A stretch of DNA of 9,337 nucleotides from Halieaceae bacterium UBA4452 (GCA_002389505.1 DGPA01000020.1:12109-21445); one strand, 5' to 3'; shown: positions 1-6,648, counted from the first letter of the stretch. Made by a program: numbers and translations. Notes: generated by a model not told the origin, from the sequence alone.

Positions 1-186
1 TAAAAGGTGTAACACTTTAACCGTGGTCTTTGACAATGATTCGGGCGCCACCTGCGTTGCCTCGGCTATTTGCGCATAATCAACGTTGGGGGTAGGGGGC
101 GTAAGAGTCAGGAATCGATGACCCAGACCCTTGTTACCTGCGCCACTCATGCGTGTTTGTAACGAGCTTGTCGTAGTAGTTGTCAT
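1..186 (-). CDS. Unidentified protein, N-terminal 62 residues only (cut by window edge)
   Basis: An open frame begins with ATG at 186-184 and runs off the left edge in frame with no stop, so only 62 residues are visible. The start is well supported: a strong Shine-Dalgarno (AGGAGGTG) ends five bases or fewer upstream, at about 188-195. The first six residues are M followed by five threonines, then a Ser/Gly-rich low-complexity stretch to about residue 20. Residues about 34-62 (beginning VDYAQIAEATQVAPESLSK) are predicted helical and have the spacing of a helix-turn-helix, with IAEATQVAPESLSKTTV as the possible turn. This is my inference from pattern only; no family is recognised and the segment could equally be another small helical domain. 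No signal peptide or membrane segment is visible. It is codirectional with the lemA-protease operon upstream but separated by 204 bases, so it probably has its own promoter. Confidence 0.6.
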   Translation of the reverse strand, partial: MTTTTTSSLQTRMSGAGNKGLGHRFLTLTPPTPNVDYAQIAEATQVAPESLSKTTVKVLHLL

Positions 187-255
187 AGTGCACCTCCTTG
201 TGCGATGACTGAATGTTGTCGGTGTTACTTAGTGGGTTGAGGGTCCCAGTAGGGA

Positions 256-286
256 GTTCAAAACCCCCGCTAACGCAATGTCAGCG
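256..286 (-). terminator. Possible weak terminator hairpin downstream of the M48 protease gene
   Basis: Read on the minus strand, CGCTGAC and GTTAGCG (286-268) form a 7-bp stem with one G-T pair and a five-base loop. It is followed by GGGG then TTTT (267-260). The stem is sound but the T-run is short and interrupted by the G-run, so intrinsic termination would be inefficient. It lies about 105 bases beyond the protease stop codon, the expected side for ending the lemA-protease transcript. Confidence 0.25.
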
Positions 287-292
287 TGCGCT

Positions 293-311
293 GGTTTCAA
301 TCCTTGAAATC
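293..311. repeat. Short inverted repeat TTTCAA-TCC-TTGAAA
   Basis: A perfect 6+6 dyad (295-300 and 304-309) around a three-base centre, extending to 8+8 if one G-T pair at 294/310 is allowed. It sits between the protease stop and the start of the left-edge gene, so it could be an operator for that gene or an RNA hairpin in the tail of the protease transcript. Nothing in the sequence decides between these. Confidence 0.35.
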
Positions 312-390
312 CAACGCCACTTCAGTGTACCCATCAGTGCCATAAAAGCCACCCTTCTGGAAGGACTTGCTCGTTTTTGACGACAAGTCA

Positions 391-2328
391 TTACGCCGTG
401 ATGTCAGCGAGCGCGCTATTGGGTAGAGGGCAGTCAATAACCGCAGCAATGGCTTTCAGTAGGGTCAATTCCCGAGGACAGATCTCGCCGTCATGGCGCG
501 CAATCTCTGCCATAGCCTTTAACAGGGTGACCTTAGGCAGAGGATAGCAGTTGGCAAGCCGGTCAATGGCGCGACTAAAGGCTTGAATATCACACTGTTC
601 TGAGGGTGGAAGCGCCAGTGCCAGTCCGATGACCTGGCTGCCCTTCCTGAACGCATCCTCGGTATCGTGTTGACCCAGATAAGCCAGCGTGCCCAGTGCG
701 ATACTGAGTTCGGCGGGGACGATGCTAAGGTTCTTGTACAGGGGTTTCGCCGGTTTCACCTGCATAAACTCCGGATCTAGGTAGTGTCTGACCAGTTGAA
801 ATAGACACCATTCAAATAAATCAATCTGTTCATCAGCGCGAATGAAGGACAGTAATAGTCCTTTGAAAGCGGTGTATTGCTCCACCGACAGTGTCTTCAG
901 GGCCGGCAGACACAGTTCGATCAGCGGTAGTCGCAGTTCGGGCGCCAGACCGCTCAGTTCGCGACCGCGCTGAGCGACCATTCCTTCAAGGCCACGAATG
1001 TTTGCCTCACAGACACACTGCATTTGTTTGGAATCTTGCTGTGGGTGCCACAGCAGCGCTAGTAATAAACTCATGGCGCCCAAGGGTTCGTTGGCATCGT
1101 CAATCACGGTGGCCCCCAGCTCTGGTGGCCGCGTGATGAGGGGTTCACCCCAGGTGGTTGCCGAGTGGTTCGCTGATGCCCGCAGGAGCGGCTCGTAGTC
1201 GATGCCCGCTGCTATGCCCGCCGCCGCCATGGCTCTGGCCGCTTGGTTGAGCCCCATTTCCTCTGCGAGATTGGGTTCTAGATGTCTATGATGAGTGCTG
1301 CGCTTAATAAACTGACCGTCCCAAGCCGGATCTACCCGCTGAATACGCTTTGCGAGGGGGGGATGGGTGGCGAACAATGACCAAAGCCGATGCTTTACTT
1401 GACCGAAAAACAGATGCGACAGCTCTTCCACTCTCGCTGTATCCACGAGTGTCCCCGGCGTATACCCGCCAATGACCTTCAGAGCGTCGCCTATACCGTC
1501 AGGGTTACGCGTGAATTGAACGGCGGACGCATCGGCAAGGTACTCTTTTTGTTTAGAAATAGCCGACTTAATGAGCCCTGCCATTAGACCGCCAATGAGG
1601 CCAATGACAAATAGGCTCAAGCCAATGGCCAGACCAGCGGCGGCATTGTCACTCTTGCCACGATGACGGTGGCCACTGAACGCAGCGCCCCGTAGCAGGG
1701 CACTGCCAATGTCGCCAATGAAGGTAATACCGCGCAACATCGCCGCCAGCCGAATACTCAAGCGCATATCGCCGTTGAGGATGTGACTGAACTCATGGGC
1801 TATAACGCCCTGCAATTCATCGCGCGTCAATTGCACCATGGCACCGCGGGTCACGCCGATTACCGCATCGGCGGGTCGGACCCCCGCGGCAAAGGCATTG
1901 ACGCCTCGTTCGTCATCTAAAATGTATAACGGTGGAACGGGCATGTTAGCCGCAAGCGCTATCTCTTGAACAATATTCTGTGCGCGGCGCTCGAAAGGAT
2001 CGTTGGTGGCGGTGACGGCTGCTCGACCACCTAGGGCCTCGGCGACGGTTTTTCCACCTTGAGAAAATCGCAGCCAGTTAAACAATACCACCGTGATGAT
2101 GACTAAAGCGATGCCCCCGCCCACCGTCCAGAAAACCTGCCAGTCGATGCCCTGTAGTAGACCGCCGAGTGATTGCGTAGTCCCAGCAGATGTACTGTCT
2201 TGGAAGAAAAAGGCGCCAGCGATGACGACATTGGTCAGCAGAATTAATACCAACACGGCAATAATAAATAGCAGAGTGAGCAGCCGCGAGTTGCGCCGAG
2301 CAATCTCTTGCTCGCGGAAAAAATCCAC
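391..2328 (-). CDS. M48-family membrane zinc metalloprotease with long C-terminal extension (HtpX-like)
   Basis: A 645-residue integral membrane metalloprotease. Two membrane segments lie near the N-terminus (about 17-40 and 67-86), and another hydrophobic hairpin at about 230-257. The catalytic HExxH motif is HEFSH at residues 178-182; the third zinc ligand is probably Glu262 in KEYLADASAV. THPPLAKRI (321-329) is the usual M48/HtpX downstream motif. HtpX proteins are usually near 290 residues, so residues about 345-645 are extra. They are helical and contain two acidic segments, FIRADEQIDLFEW (495-507) and AEIARHDGEICPRE (607-620), that resemble TerB-like domains. The start is GTG at 2328-2326; no in-frame ATG occurs before residue 129, AGGG lies eight bases upstream, and the N-terminus matches the usual start of LemA-linked M48 proteins. 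It follows lemA after 10 bases, so the two are surely cotranscribed. Known relatives act in membrane protein quality control; the substrate here is unknown. Confidence 0.93.
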   Translation of the reverse strand: MDFFREQEIARRNSRLLTLLFIIAVLVLILLTNVVIAGAFFFQDSTSAGTTQSLGGLLQGIDWQVFWTVGGGIALVIITVVLFNWLRFSQGGKTVAEALGGRAAVTATNDPFERRAQNIVQEIALAANMPVPPLYILDDERGVNAFAAGVRPADAVIGVTRGAMVQLTRDELQGVIAHEFSHILNGDMRLSIRLAAMLRGITFIGDIGSALLRGAAFSGHRHRGKSDNAAAGLAIGLSLFVIGLIGGLMAGLIKSAISKQKEYLADASAVQFTRNPDGIGDALKVIGGYTPGTLVDTARVEELSHLFFGQVKHRLWSLFATHPPLAKRIQRVDPAWDGQFIKRSTHHRHLEPNLAEEMGLNQAARAMAAAGIAAGIDYEPLLRASANHSATTWGEPLITRPPELGATVIDDANEPLGAMSLLLALLWHPQQDSKQMQCVCEANIRGLEGMVAQRGRELSGLAPELRLPLIELCLPALKTLSVEQYTAFKGLLLSFIRADEQIDLFEWCLFQLVRHYLDPEFMQVKPAKPLYKNLSIVPAELSIALGTLAYLGQHDTEDAFRKGSQVIGLALALPPSEQCDIQAFSRAIDRLANCYPLPKVTLLKAMAEIARHDGEICPRELTLLKAIAAVIDCPLPNSALADITA

Positions 2329-2338
2329 TGTTTACACC

Positions 2339-2938
2339 CTAGTTAAAACTAATGGAGGGCGCGGCTTGGATATCTTCGCTGTCTTCAAATTCGAGCAGGC
2401 TCGCGTCGTCGCGATGGCCAAACCAGCCGGCGATCATAATATTGGGAAAGCTTTGACGGTAGGTGTTGTAGCCCATCACCGCATCATTAAAGCCTTGACG
2501 GGCAAAGGCTACACGATTCTCTGTGGACGTCAGCTCCTCGGATAGTTGTTGCATATTGTCGCTGGCTTTTAAATCGGGGTAGGCCTCCATGACCACATTG
2601 AGCTTACCCATGGCCGAGCCCAATGCGGTTTCAGCACCGCCTAACTGACGAATGCTGGCAGAGTCAATACCGCTTTGACTGACAGCCTGTAACGCACTCG
2701 CCGCCTCGTTGCGCGCGGCAATCACTGCCTCAAGGGTCTCGCGTTCATGGGATAAATAACCCTTGGCGGTTTCGACCAGATTGGGTATCAGGTCATAGCG
2801 ACGCTTAAGCTGGACCTCAATTTGTGCAAAGGCATTTTTATAGCGATTCAATAGAGCGACTAACTGGTTGTATATGGCAACGCCCCAGATCAGTAGCACT
2901 GCAATCGTTGTGAGAATAACAATGGTGGTAGTGCTCAT
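2339..2938 (-). CDS. lemA: LemA family membrane protein
   Basis: A 199-residue LemA-family protein. It has one N-terminal membrane helix (about residues 5-22), followed by the long helical bundle that defines the family. Characteristic segments are YNQLVALLNRYKNAFAQIEV (23-42), LKRRYDLIPNLVETAKGY (44-61), YPDLKA (120-125), ELTSTENRVAFARQGFND (135-152) and the SFP...AGWFG end of the domain (163-174). Length is normal for the family. The ATG at 2938-2936 is chosen over an in-frame TTG four codons earlier, because GGAG sits eight bases before this ATG and the TTG would itself fall on that site. The gene is first in an operon with the M48 protease downstream. LemA-M48 pairing is widespread; LemA is thought to be a membrane protein with its bundle exposed to one compartment, but its exact biochemical role is not settled. 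The C-terminal tail after residue 175 is acidic and probably disordered. Confidence 0.95.
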   Translation of the reverse strand: MSTTTIVILTTIAVLLIWGVAIYNQLVALLNRYKNAFAQIEVQLKRRYDLIPNLVETAKGYLSHERETLEAVIAARNEAASALQAVSQSGIDSASIRQLGGAETALGSAMGKLNVVMEAYPDLKASDNMQQLSEELTSTENRVAFARQGFNDAVMGYNTYRQSFPNIMIAGWFGHRDDASLLEFEDSEDIQAAPSISFN

Positions 2939-2968
2939 AGCAAACTCCAATAGTACCTAGTGGTGTTT

Positions 2969-2996
2969 AGCATACCCGCATAATTGATCGCCGACA
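2969..2996 (-). promoter_or_regulatory. Possible sigma-70 promoter for lemA and the protease
   Basis: On the minus strand TATGCT (2974-2969) is a fair -10 element, preceded by GCGGG, with a poor -35 (TGTCGG, 2996-2991) 16 bases upstream. Transcription from it would begin about 24 bases before the lemA start codon, which is a reasonable leader. The weak -35 keeps confidence low. Confidence 0.3.
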
Positions 2997-3061
2997 CCCT
3001 TTCCAGTGACGGCGAGGTCTTTGGGCACTCAGTGACGCCCCGGTGGGAAGGCGCTGCCGGC

Positions 3062-3084
3062 AAAAAAGCACGATGCAGTCTGCC
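3062..3084 (-). terminator. Possible weak terminator downstream of the oxidoreductase gene
   Basis: About 40 bases beyond the oxidoreductase stop, the minus strand has a run of six T (3067-3062). It follows GCATCGTGC (3076-3068), which can form only a three-pair hairpin. A wider GGCAGA/TTTGCC pairing (starting near 3084) could enclose it. The T-run is good but the stem is poor, so factor-dependent termination is as likely. Confidence 0.2.
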
Positions 3085-3122
3085 CTAGACGCTCTTCGCT
3101 GTTGTCCTTGTAGCGGTGAGGT

Positions 3123-5693
3123 TTATTGATGCACGCGTTCATTGCTGGGGTCGAGCAACGGTTTGTAACCGACAGCGACAATGGTCGCCGGGAATGCGTC
3201 ACCAAAATACTCCATGACTACGCGCTCACCCTCTACCGCTCGATCGGCTGGCAGATAGCCAAGGGCGATATTTTTGCCTAGCGATGGACCGAAAACGACG
3301 CTCGTTGTGTAAGAACGGCGGCCGTGACTATCGATCAATACGTCCCCAGTTTCAGCGTCTAATAAAGGCCAAGTCCCGACGGGATAGCGCACGACACCGT
3401 GCGTATCAGTGGTGTCTTCAAGGATCAACGTACATAGCATGGCCGCCTGCTGAGGAAGTTCTCTCTGGGTAACATAGGCTTCTTTGCCATAAAAATCCGC
3501 TGGCTTTACTTTTGGACGTGCGAGGCCCGCCTCGTACAGGTTGTATTCCGTTTCTAGATCGGCGTTCTGTAGGCGCAAACTCTTTTCCAAGCGCCTGCTA
3601 TTGGCGTAGGTCTCAATGCCCACCGGGGTGACGCCCAAGTCAAAGAACGCATCCCAGAGCGTTAGGCCATCGTCATAATCAAAGTACAACTCCCAACCCA
3701 GCTCACCCACGTAGGAAATACGAAATGCCCACACCGAGACGCCAGCTACCGTAATGTGCTTAGCGTGAGCAAAGGGGAAAGCCTCGGTGCTTATGTGCGT
3801 CGGATCGTCGACGAGTTGACTCAAGGTATTGCGTGCGTCTGGGCCCCACAATCCAAGTGTTGCTATATCGTGGGTGCGAGGTGTTATCGTCACATCGGTC
3901 AGATTGAGCTTGTCGATAAATTGGGTCATCCAAACGTAGTCTCGATAACCGGTGTCACCACCGCAAATAACCCGATACTGCTGGTCGGCGAGTCTGACGA
4001 TGGTGAGATCAGCTCGCACGCCACCGCGGTGGTCAAGGAAGTGGGTGTACACACCTTTTCCGACCGCAGTAGTACCGCCTACCTTGGCCACCGACAGGTA
4101 TTCGAGCAGCGTTTCCGCTTCGGGGCCGAGCACGTCGTAGATCGCAAAGTGGGATAGATTGATCATGCCCACGCCATCGCTCATTGCTAACTGCTCGGCG
4201 TTAGATACCTCCCAAAAGTGTCGGGCGTCCCACTCGTTGGCGCGGCTAGGAACCTGCTCTCGGTACTGCTTCAGTAGCGTCGCTTCATTGGCCGCGTAGC
4301 CGTGAGCGCGCTCCCAGCCTGCAATTTCCATGAAATAGCCACCGAGTGCTACTTCACGCTCGTAGAAAGGGCTGGTGAAGTGTTGTCGCTGCGAGTCAAA
4401 GGGTTCCCGGGGATGCACGGCAGGTGTATAGACTTTTTTGGCAATCTCGTAGCAGCGGTCGTAGGCATAGTCAGCGTCGGTTTGATGGGGGTAGTGACGG
4501 GCCGGGTCGACGCTGTGAGGGTCAAGCTCAGGGGCGCCATGCGTCATCCAATCGGCAATTAATTTACCGGCCCCAGGGCCATCTTTTACCCACACCGCTT
4601 CACAAAGCCACAGATCTTTTACCCCGGGTGCTTCGCCGATAATAGAACCGCCATCAATAGTGACCGAGAGCAGACCGTTAAAGGAGTGGCGCTCTTCCCA
4701 GCCCAGTTCGCCGAGAACAGGCGTCATGTCTACCGCTTTTTCAAAGGCATCCATGACTTGATCGAGATTTAAGTCGCGCATTGACGGCGACATGCGGGCA
4801 TCGGCGGGCTCGATAATATCGTTGGCGGCGACTAATCGAGGGTTATCCTGCTCGTAGTAGCCCCACTCCACGTGACCTCCTTCAGGGGTGGTGGGATCCC
4901 CGGTGTCACGGACATAGCTGGAATTACCCTGATCTCTAAACAGTGGATAAACGATATCTTTGCCGGTGCCAGATAGGGCCTCCCAAGGACCAAAGAATAG
5001 CAATGGATGCTCTAGGGGCATCAATGGCAGCTTCACCCCTGCGGTCTCAGAGACGAGTGAGCCCCAGATGCCGACACATAACACCACACGATCAGCGGTA
5101 ATCGTGCCTTTGTGAGTCTCCACACCGACGGCACGGCCATCCTCGACAATAATCCGAGTGGCTGGGGTATAGGGAAATACCGTGAGCTTGCCGGTGGCTA
5201 CAGCGTCGTCGACCAAATCGCCGGCGACTTTTTGTGAGCGTGGAACGACGAGGCCCGCTTGCGGGTCCCACATGGCCCCCTGAATCTGATCTTCTTCTAA
5301 CAGGGGAAAGCGTTCCTTGGCTTCCGCTGGGGAAATCATACGCGCTTGGGTGCCAAACGCTTTGCCCGAGCCGACTTTACGCAATAGCTCTTGCATGCGT
5401 TCATCGTCGCCTACCCGGGCCACTTCGAGTCCGCCAATCTCGTTATAACTACCCCGCGCTTTGAAAAATTCCCGGCTGTACTGGCTGGTGTAGCAGGTGA
5501 GTTTGTCATGGGCGGTCATGTAGCAAAAATCAGAAGCGTGTGATGTTGAGCCGATATCGGTGGGGACGGCGGATTTTTCGAGGCCGACAATATCGTCCCA
5601 GCCCAGCTCAATCAGGTGATGAGCCACTGAAGCGCCGACAATACCGCCTTGTCCGACAATCACAACGCGGGCGTGCTCTGGTAGTTTTGCCAT
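3123..5693 (-). CDS. FAD-dependent oxidoreductase / aminomethyltransferase fusion (dimethylglycine or sarcosine dehydrogenase type)
   Basis: An 856-residue cytoplasmic flavoenzyme of the dimethylglycine/sarcosine dehydrogenase class. Such enzymes oxidise an N-methylated amine and pass the one-carbon unit to tetrahydrofolate. Domains in order: a DAO-type FAD fold from residue 10, with nucleotide-binding turn VGQGGIVGAS (13-22) and acidic end ...IVGLEKS (35-41); substrate-binding region to about 430; then a GcvT-like folate domain (about 430-740) and its C-terminal barrel (about 745-845). GSTSHAS (48-54) places His52 where animal dimethylglycine dehydrogenase carries covalently bound flavin, by pattern alignment. 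GGVRADLTIVRL (557-568), YVGELGWELYF (661-671) and RLEKSLRLQNADLETEYNLYEAGL (701-724, key residues R701, E703, E714, Y717, E721) are typical folate-domain segments. Start ATG 5693-5691 has GGAG six bases upstream. No glycine-cleavage, betaine or folate genes adjoin it, so the exact substrate cannot be fixed. Confidence 0.9.
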   Translation of the reverse strand: MAKLPEHARVVIVGQGGIVGASVAHHLIELGWDDIVGLEKSAVPTDIGSTSHASDFCYMTAHDKLTCYTSQYSREFFKARGSYNEIGGLEVARVGDDERMQELLRKVGSGKAFGTQARMISPAEAKERFPLLEEDQIQGAMWDPQAGLVVPRSQKVAGDLVDDAVATGKLTVFPYTPATRIIVEDGRAVGVETHKGTITADRVVLCVGIWGSLVSETAGVKLPLMPLEHPLLFFGPWEALSGTGKDIVYPLFRDQGNSSYVRDTGDPTTPEGGHVEWGYYEQDNPRLVAANDIIEPADARMSPSMRDLNLDQVMDAFEKAVDMTPVLGELGWEERHSFNGLLSVTIDGGSIIGEAPGVKDLWLCEAVWVKDGPGAGKLIADWMTHGAPELDPHSVDPARHYPHQTDADYAYDRCYEIAKKVYTPAVHPREPFDSQRQHFTSPFYEREVALGGYFMEIAGWERAHGYAANEATLLKQYREQVPSRANEWDARHFWEVSNAEQLAMSDGVGMINLSHFAIYDVLGPEAETLLEYLSVAKVGGTTAVGKGVYTHFLDHRGGVRADLTIVRLADQQYRVICGGDTGYRDYVWMTQFIDKLNLTDVTITPRTHDIATLGLWGPDARNTLSQLVDDPTHISTEAFPFAHAKHITVAGVSVWAFRISYVGELGWELYFDYDDGLTLWDAFFDLGVTPVGIETYANSRRLEKSLRLQNADLETEYNLYEAGLARPKVKPADFYGKEAYVTQRELPQQAAMLCTLILEDTTDTHGVVRYPVGTWPLLDAETGDVLIDSHGRRSYTTSVVFGPSLGKNIALGYLPADRAVEGERVVMEYFGDAFPATIVAVGYKPLLDPSNERVHQ

Positions 5694-5724
5694 GGGGCTC
5701 TCCGGACTGTCGGTCTTCGTCAGA

Positions 5725-5754
5725 TATATAAAGGGGTTTAATTTTCCCGAAGAA
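5725..5754 (-). promoter_or_regulatory. Possible promoter for the oxidoreductase gene
   Basis: The minus strand carries an AT-rich TATATA (5730-5725), about 32 bases before the start codon. A very poor -35 (TTCTTC, 5754-5749) lies 18 bases further upstream. The position suits a short leader, but only the -10 is convincing, so activator dependence or another sigma factor is possible. The leader has no recognisable riboswitch; in particular I see no pair of glycine-aptamer motifs. Confidence 0.22.
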
Positions 5755-5894
5755 TACTGAAGGAATGAGGGCTTGGAAATCCCTAAAGGAAGAAAAGTTA
5801 GTCGATTGGGTAAATGAAAATCGATTTCGTCGTTTTAGCGCTTAATGGCCGGTGGTGTTGATTAAAAAGAGCGCTTTCTCAGGCTCCCGATGTC

Positions 5895-6062
5895 ACTCAA
5901 TTAGTCGCAGCCAGAGCGACTACCGTGAAGCGGTCATGCTAGGAACATTGCCAATGACGCCAAGGCGTTTAGCTGTCCTTGGTGGACTAAACGGCCCTTG
6001 ACGACTCGAGTGATTGGCGACGGTGTCATTGCCATTGTTCACAAGACAACTGCTGGCTTTTT
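5895..6062 (+). ncRNA. Candidate structured small RNA (unnamed)
   Basis: The dyads at 5902-6040 could fold into two short hairpins followed by one long branched stem about 98 bases across. The segment ends with a terminator-like hairpin and five T (6058-6062). It matches no RNA family I can recall (not tRNA, 6S, SRP, RNase P or tmRNA). The minus strand also has a T-run at the other end (TTTTT complementary to 5864-5868, after a GGGAGC/GCTCTT stem at 5888-5867), so a minus-strand transcript is an equal alternative. The boundaries are my estimate. Confidence 0.22.
6031..6062 (+). terminator. Possible intrinsic terminator
   Basis: GCCA-TTGT (6031-6038) pairs with ACAA (6046-6049) and TGGC (6054-6057) across a four-base bulge, and TTTTT follows directly (6058-6062). 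No protein gene on the plus strand lies upstream in this window, so if it is real it would end a non-coding transcript from the 5895-6030 region. Confidence 0.3.
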
Positions 6063-6148
6063 GTGCCTATTCAGCGTATTACTTTAACAGTGATGACTGT
6101 ACGTTAACGATAGCGACTACTTAACCCACCACCAACAGGGGAAAGACC

Positions 6149-6415
6149 ATGAAAAATTTACTGTTAACCGCCTTGATGCTCGTGGCATCTGCGAGCAGTT
6201 TCGCGATGCACCATGAAGCGGCTGAAGACAAAGCGGCAAAGAAAGCAGGGCACGACCATGCTGAAATGGCCCAAGAGAAGGCCGAGTCAGCAGATGATCA
6301 TGCGGAGATGGCCAATGACCACGCCGATATGGACCACGGCGATACGGACCACGGGGAGTCCGATGCGGATGAGAAACCAGCGGCTACCGACCCGGAAATG
6401 GCACCAGAGAGCTGA
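6149..6415 (+). CDS. Small exported His/Asp/Glu/Met-rich repeat protein, possible metal binder
   Basis: An 88-residue protein with a clear Sec signal peptide: MKN, a hydrophobic core to about residue 15, and probable cleavage after SSFA at residue 19. The mature 69 residues contain no Cys, Phe, Tyr or Trp. They hold eight His (21, 22, 35, 37, 51, 58, 63, 68), over twenty Asp/Glu and several Met. From residue 35 the sequence falls into seven-residue units: HDHAEMA, QEKAESA, DDHAEMA, NDHADMD, HGDTDHG. The protein is probably disordered or extended in the periplasm. The composition suits loose binding of divalent metals such as copper, nickel, zinc or calcium; that is inference, and no family is recognised. 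The start is supported by AGGGGAAA, ending six bases before the ATG. It is monocistronic: a gap full of dyads precedes it and a hairpin follows its stop. Confidence 0.8.
   Translation: MKNLLLTALMLVASASSFAMHHEAAEDKAAKKAGHDHAEMAQEKAESADDHAEMANDHADMDHGDTDHGESDADEKPAATDPEMAPES
6251..6355 (+). repeat. Five degenerate 21-base in-frame repeat units
   Basis: Codons 35-69 of the small exported protein divide into five tandem 21-base units encoding seven residues each, most of the form x-D-H-A-E-M-x. Units 1, 3 and 4 are clearly alike in protein (DHAEM, DHAEM, DHADM at identical offsets); units 2 and 5 are diverged. Codons differ between units (for example CAT and CAC for His), so the duplication is old rather than recent. 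Confidence 0.6.
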
Positions 6416-6440
6416 GTTCAAACATTATGTGACTGAGTCG

Positions 6441-6467
6441 CGTTCCGGAGTCTTTGACTCCGAAACG
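6441..6467 (+). terminator. Stable hairpin after the small exported protein gene
   Basis: CGGAGTC (6446-6452) and GACTCCG (6456-6462) form a perfect 7-bp stem with a TTT loop. It extends by CGTT/AACG beyond one mismatch, to 11 pairs in all. It begins 26 bases after the stop codon. Only TTA and then TCTGG follow, so there is no proper T-run; it may be a terminator helped by a protein factor, or a 3' RNA-stabilising hairpin. Confidence 0.45.
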
Positions 6468-6648
6468 TTATCTGGCATGTCCTAGGGTTGCGAGCCGTGT
6501 GTTTTGCCTCAAGAACTTGGCACGCTGCAGCGTCCGAGCTGTGGCCCATAGGCCTCGCGCCGCCACTTGGCGACCTGTGATTTGCCCCATTGCCCGCACA
6601 TACGGTGGGCGGTTTCAAAAAAAATAAACCCGTTAAGCGATCTAGCCA
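6468..6648. other. Non-coding gap before the MAPEG gene, with palindromes
   Basis: No supported gene. Contents: GC-rich sequence with a perfect 12-base palindrome ACGCTGCAGCGT (6522-6533), and small self-complementary pairs GGCC-CATA-GGCC (6543-6554) and CGCC-ACTT-GGCG (about 6561-6572). An A-run of eight (about 6619-6626) lies between GGTTT and AAACC. The A-rich tract just upstream of the MAPEG start could be promoter-associated, but no clear -35/-10 pair is visible. Confidence 0.45.

Larger units (their letters stand above)
5694..6148. other. 455-base non-coding gap dense in inverted repeats
   Basis: No convincing coding frame lies here. The left part (5694-5860) is the upstream region of the oxidoreductase. 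From about 5895 the sequence is full of dyads: TAGTCGC/GCGACTA (5902-5922, seven-base loop); ACCG/CGGT (5922-5934); CGTTTAG/CTAAACG (5966-5993), with GTCC/GGAC nested inside; and a 19-base imperfect pair of arms, 5943-5961 against 6022-6040 (16 of 19 positions complementary, or 17 counting a G-T pair). An 8-base palindrome ACTCGAGT is at 6004-6011. Nearer the next gene are ACAGT/ACTGT (6087-6100) and the palindrome CGTTAACG (6102-6109). The last stretch presumably holds the promoter of the small exported protein, but no clear -35/-10 pair stands out. Confidence 0.6.

Noticed and set aside
2939..2950. Longer lemA start at a TTG four codons upstream
   Set aside because: The TTG falls on the GGAG ribosome site used by the ATG at 2938, and it has no good site of its own.
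3756..4562. Several plus-strand frames of 60-130 codons inside the oxidoreductase gene
   Set aside because: All are antisense shadows of a long gene with convincing domains throughout.
5694..5860. Glycine riboswitch in the leader of the oxidoreductase gene
   Set aside because: A GGAGAG word is present, but it is the ribosome site; the other conserved aptamer segments and their spacing are absent.
5941..6042. Small insertion element (MITE-like) defined by the 19-base arms
   Set aside because: I found no flanking target-site duplication and no second copy in the window, so it is kept only as an alternative reading of the structured-RNA finding.
6418..6618. 66-codon minus-strand frame between the repeat protein and MAPEG genes
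   Set aside because: Runs through the hairpins and palindrome of the gap; composition and lack of a ribosome site suggest chance.
6118..6640. Possible integron attC site (RYYYAAC-like word at 6118 and GTTAAGC near 6633)
   Set aside because: The two words are about 500 bases apart, far beyond attC length, and no complementary partner lies within attC distance of GTTAAGC.
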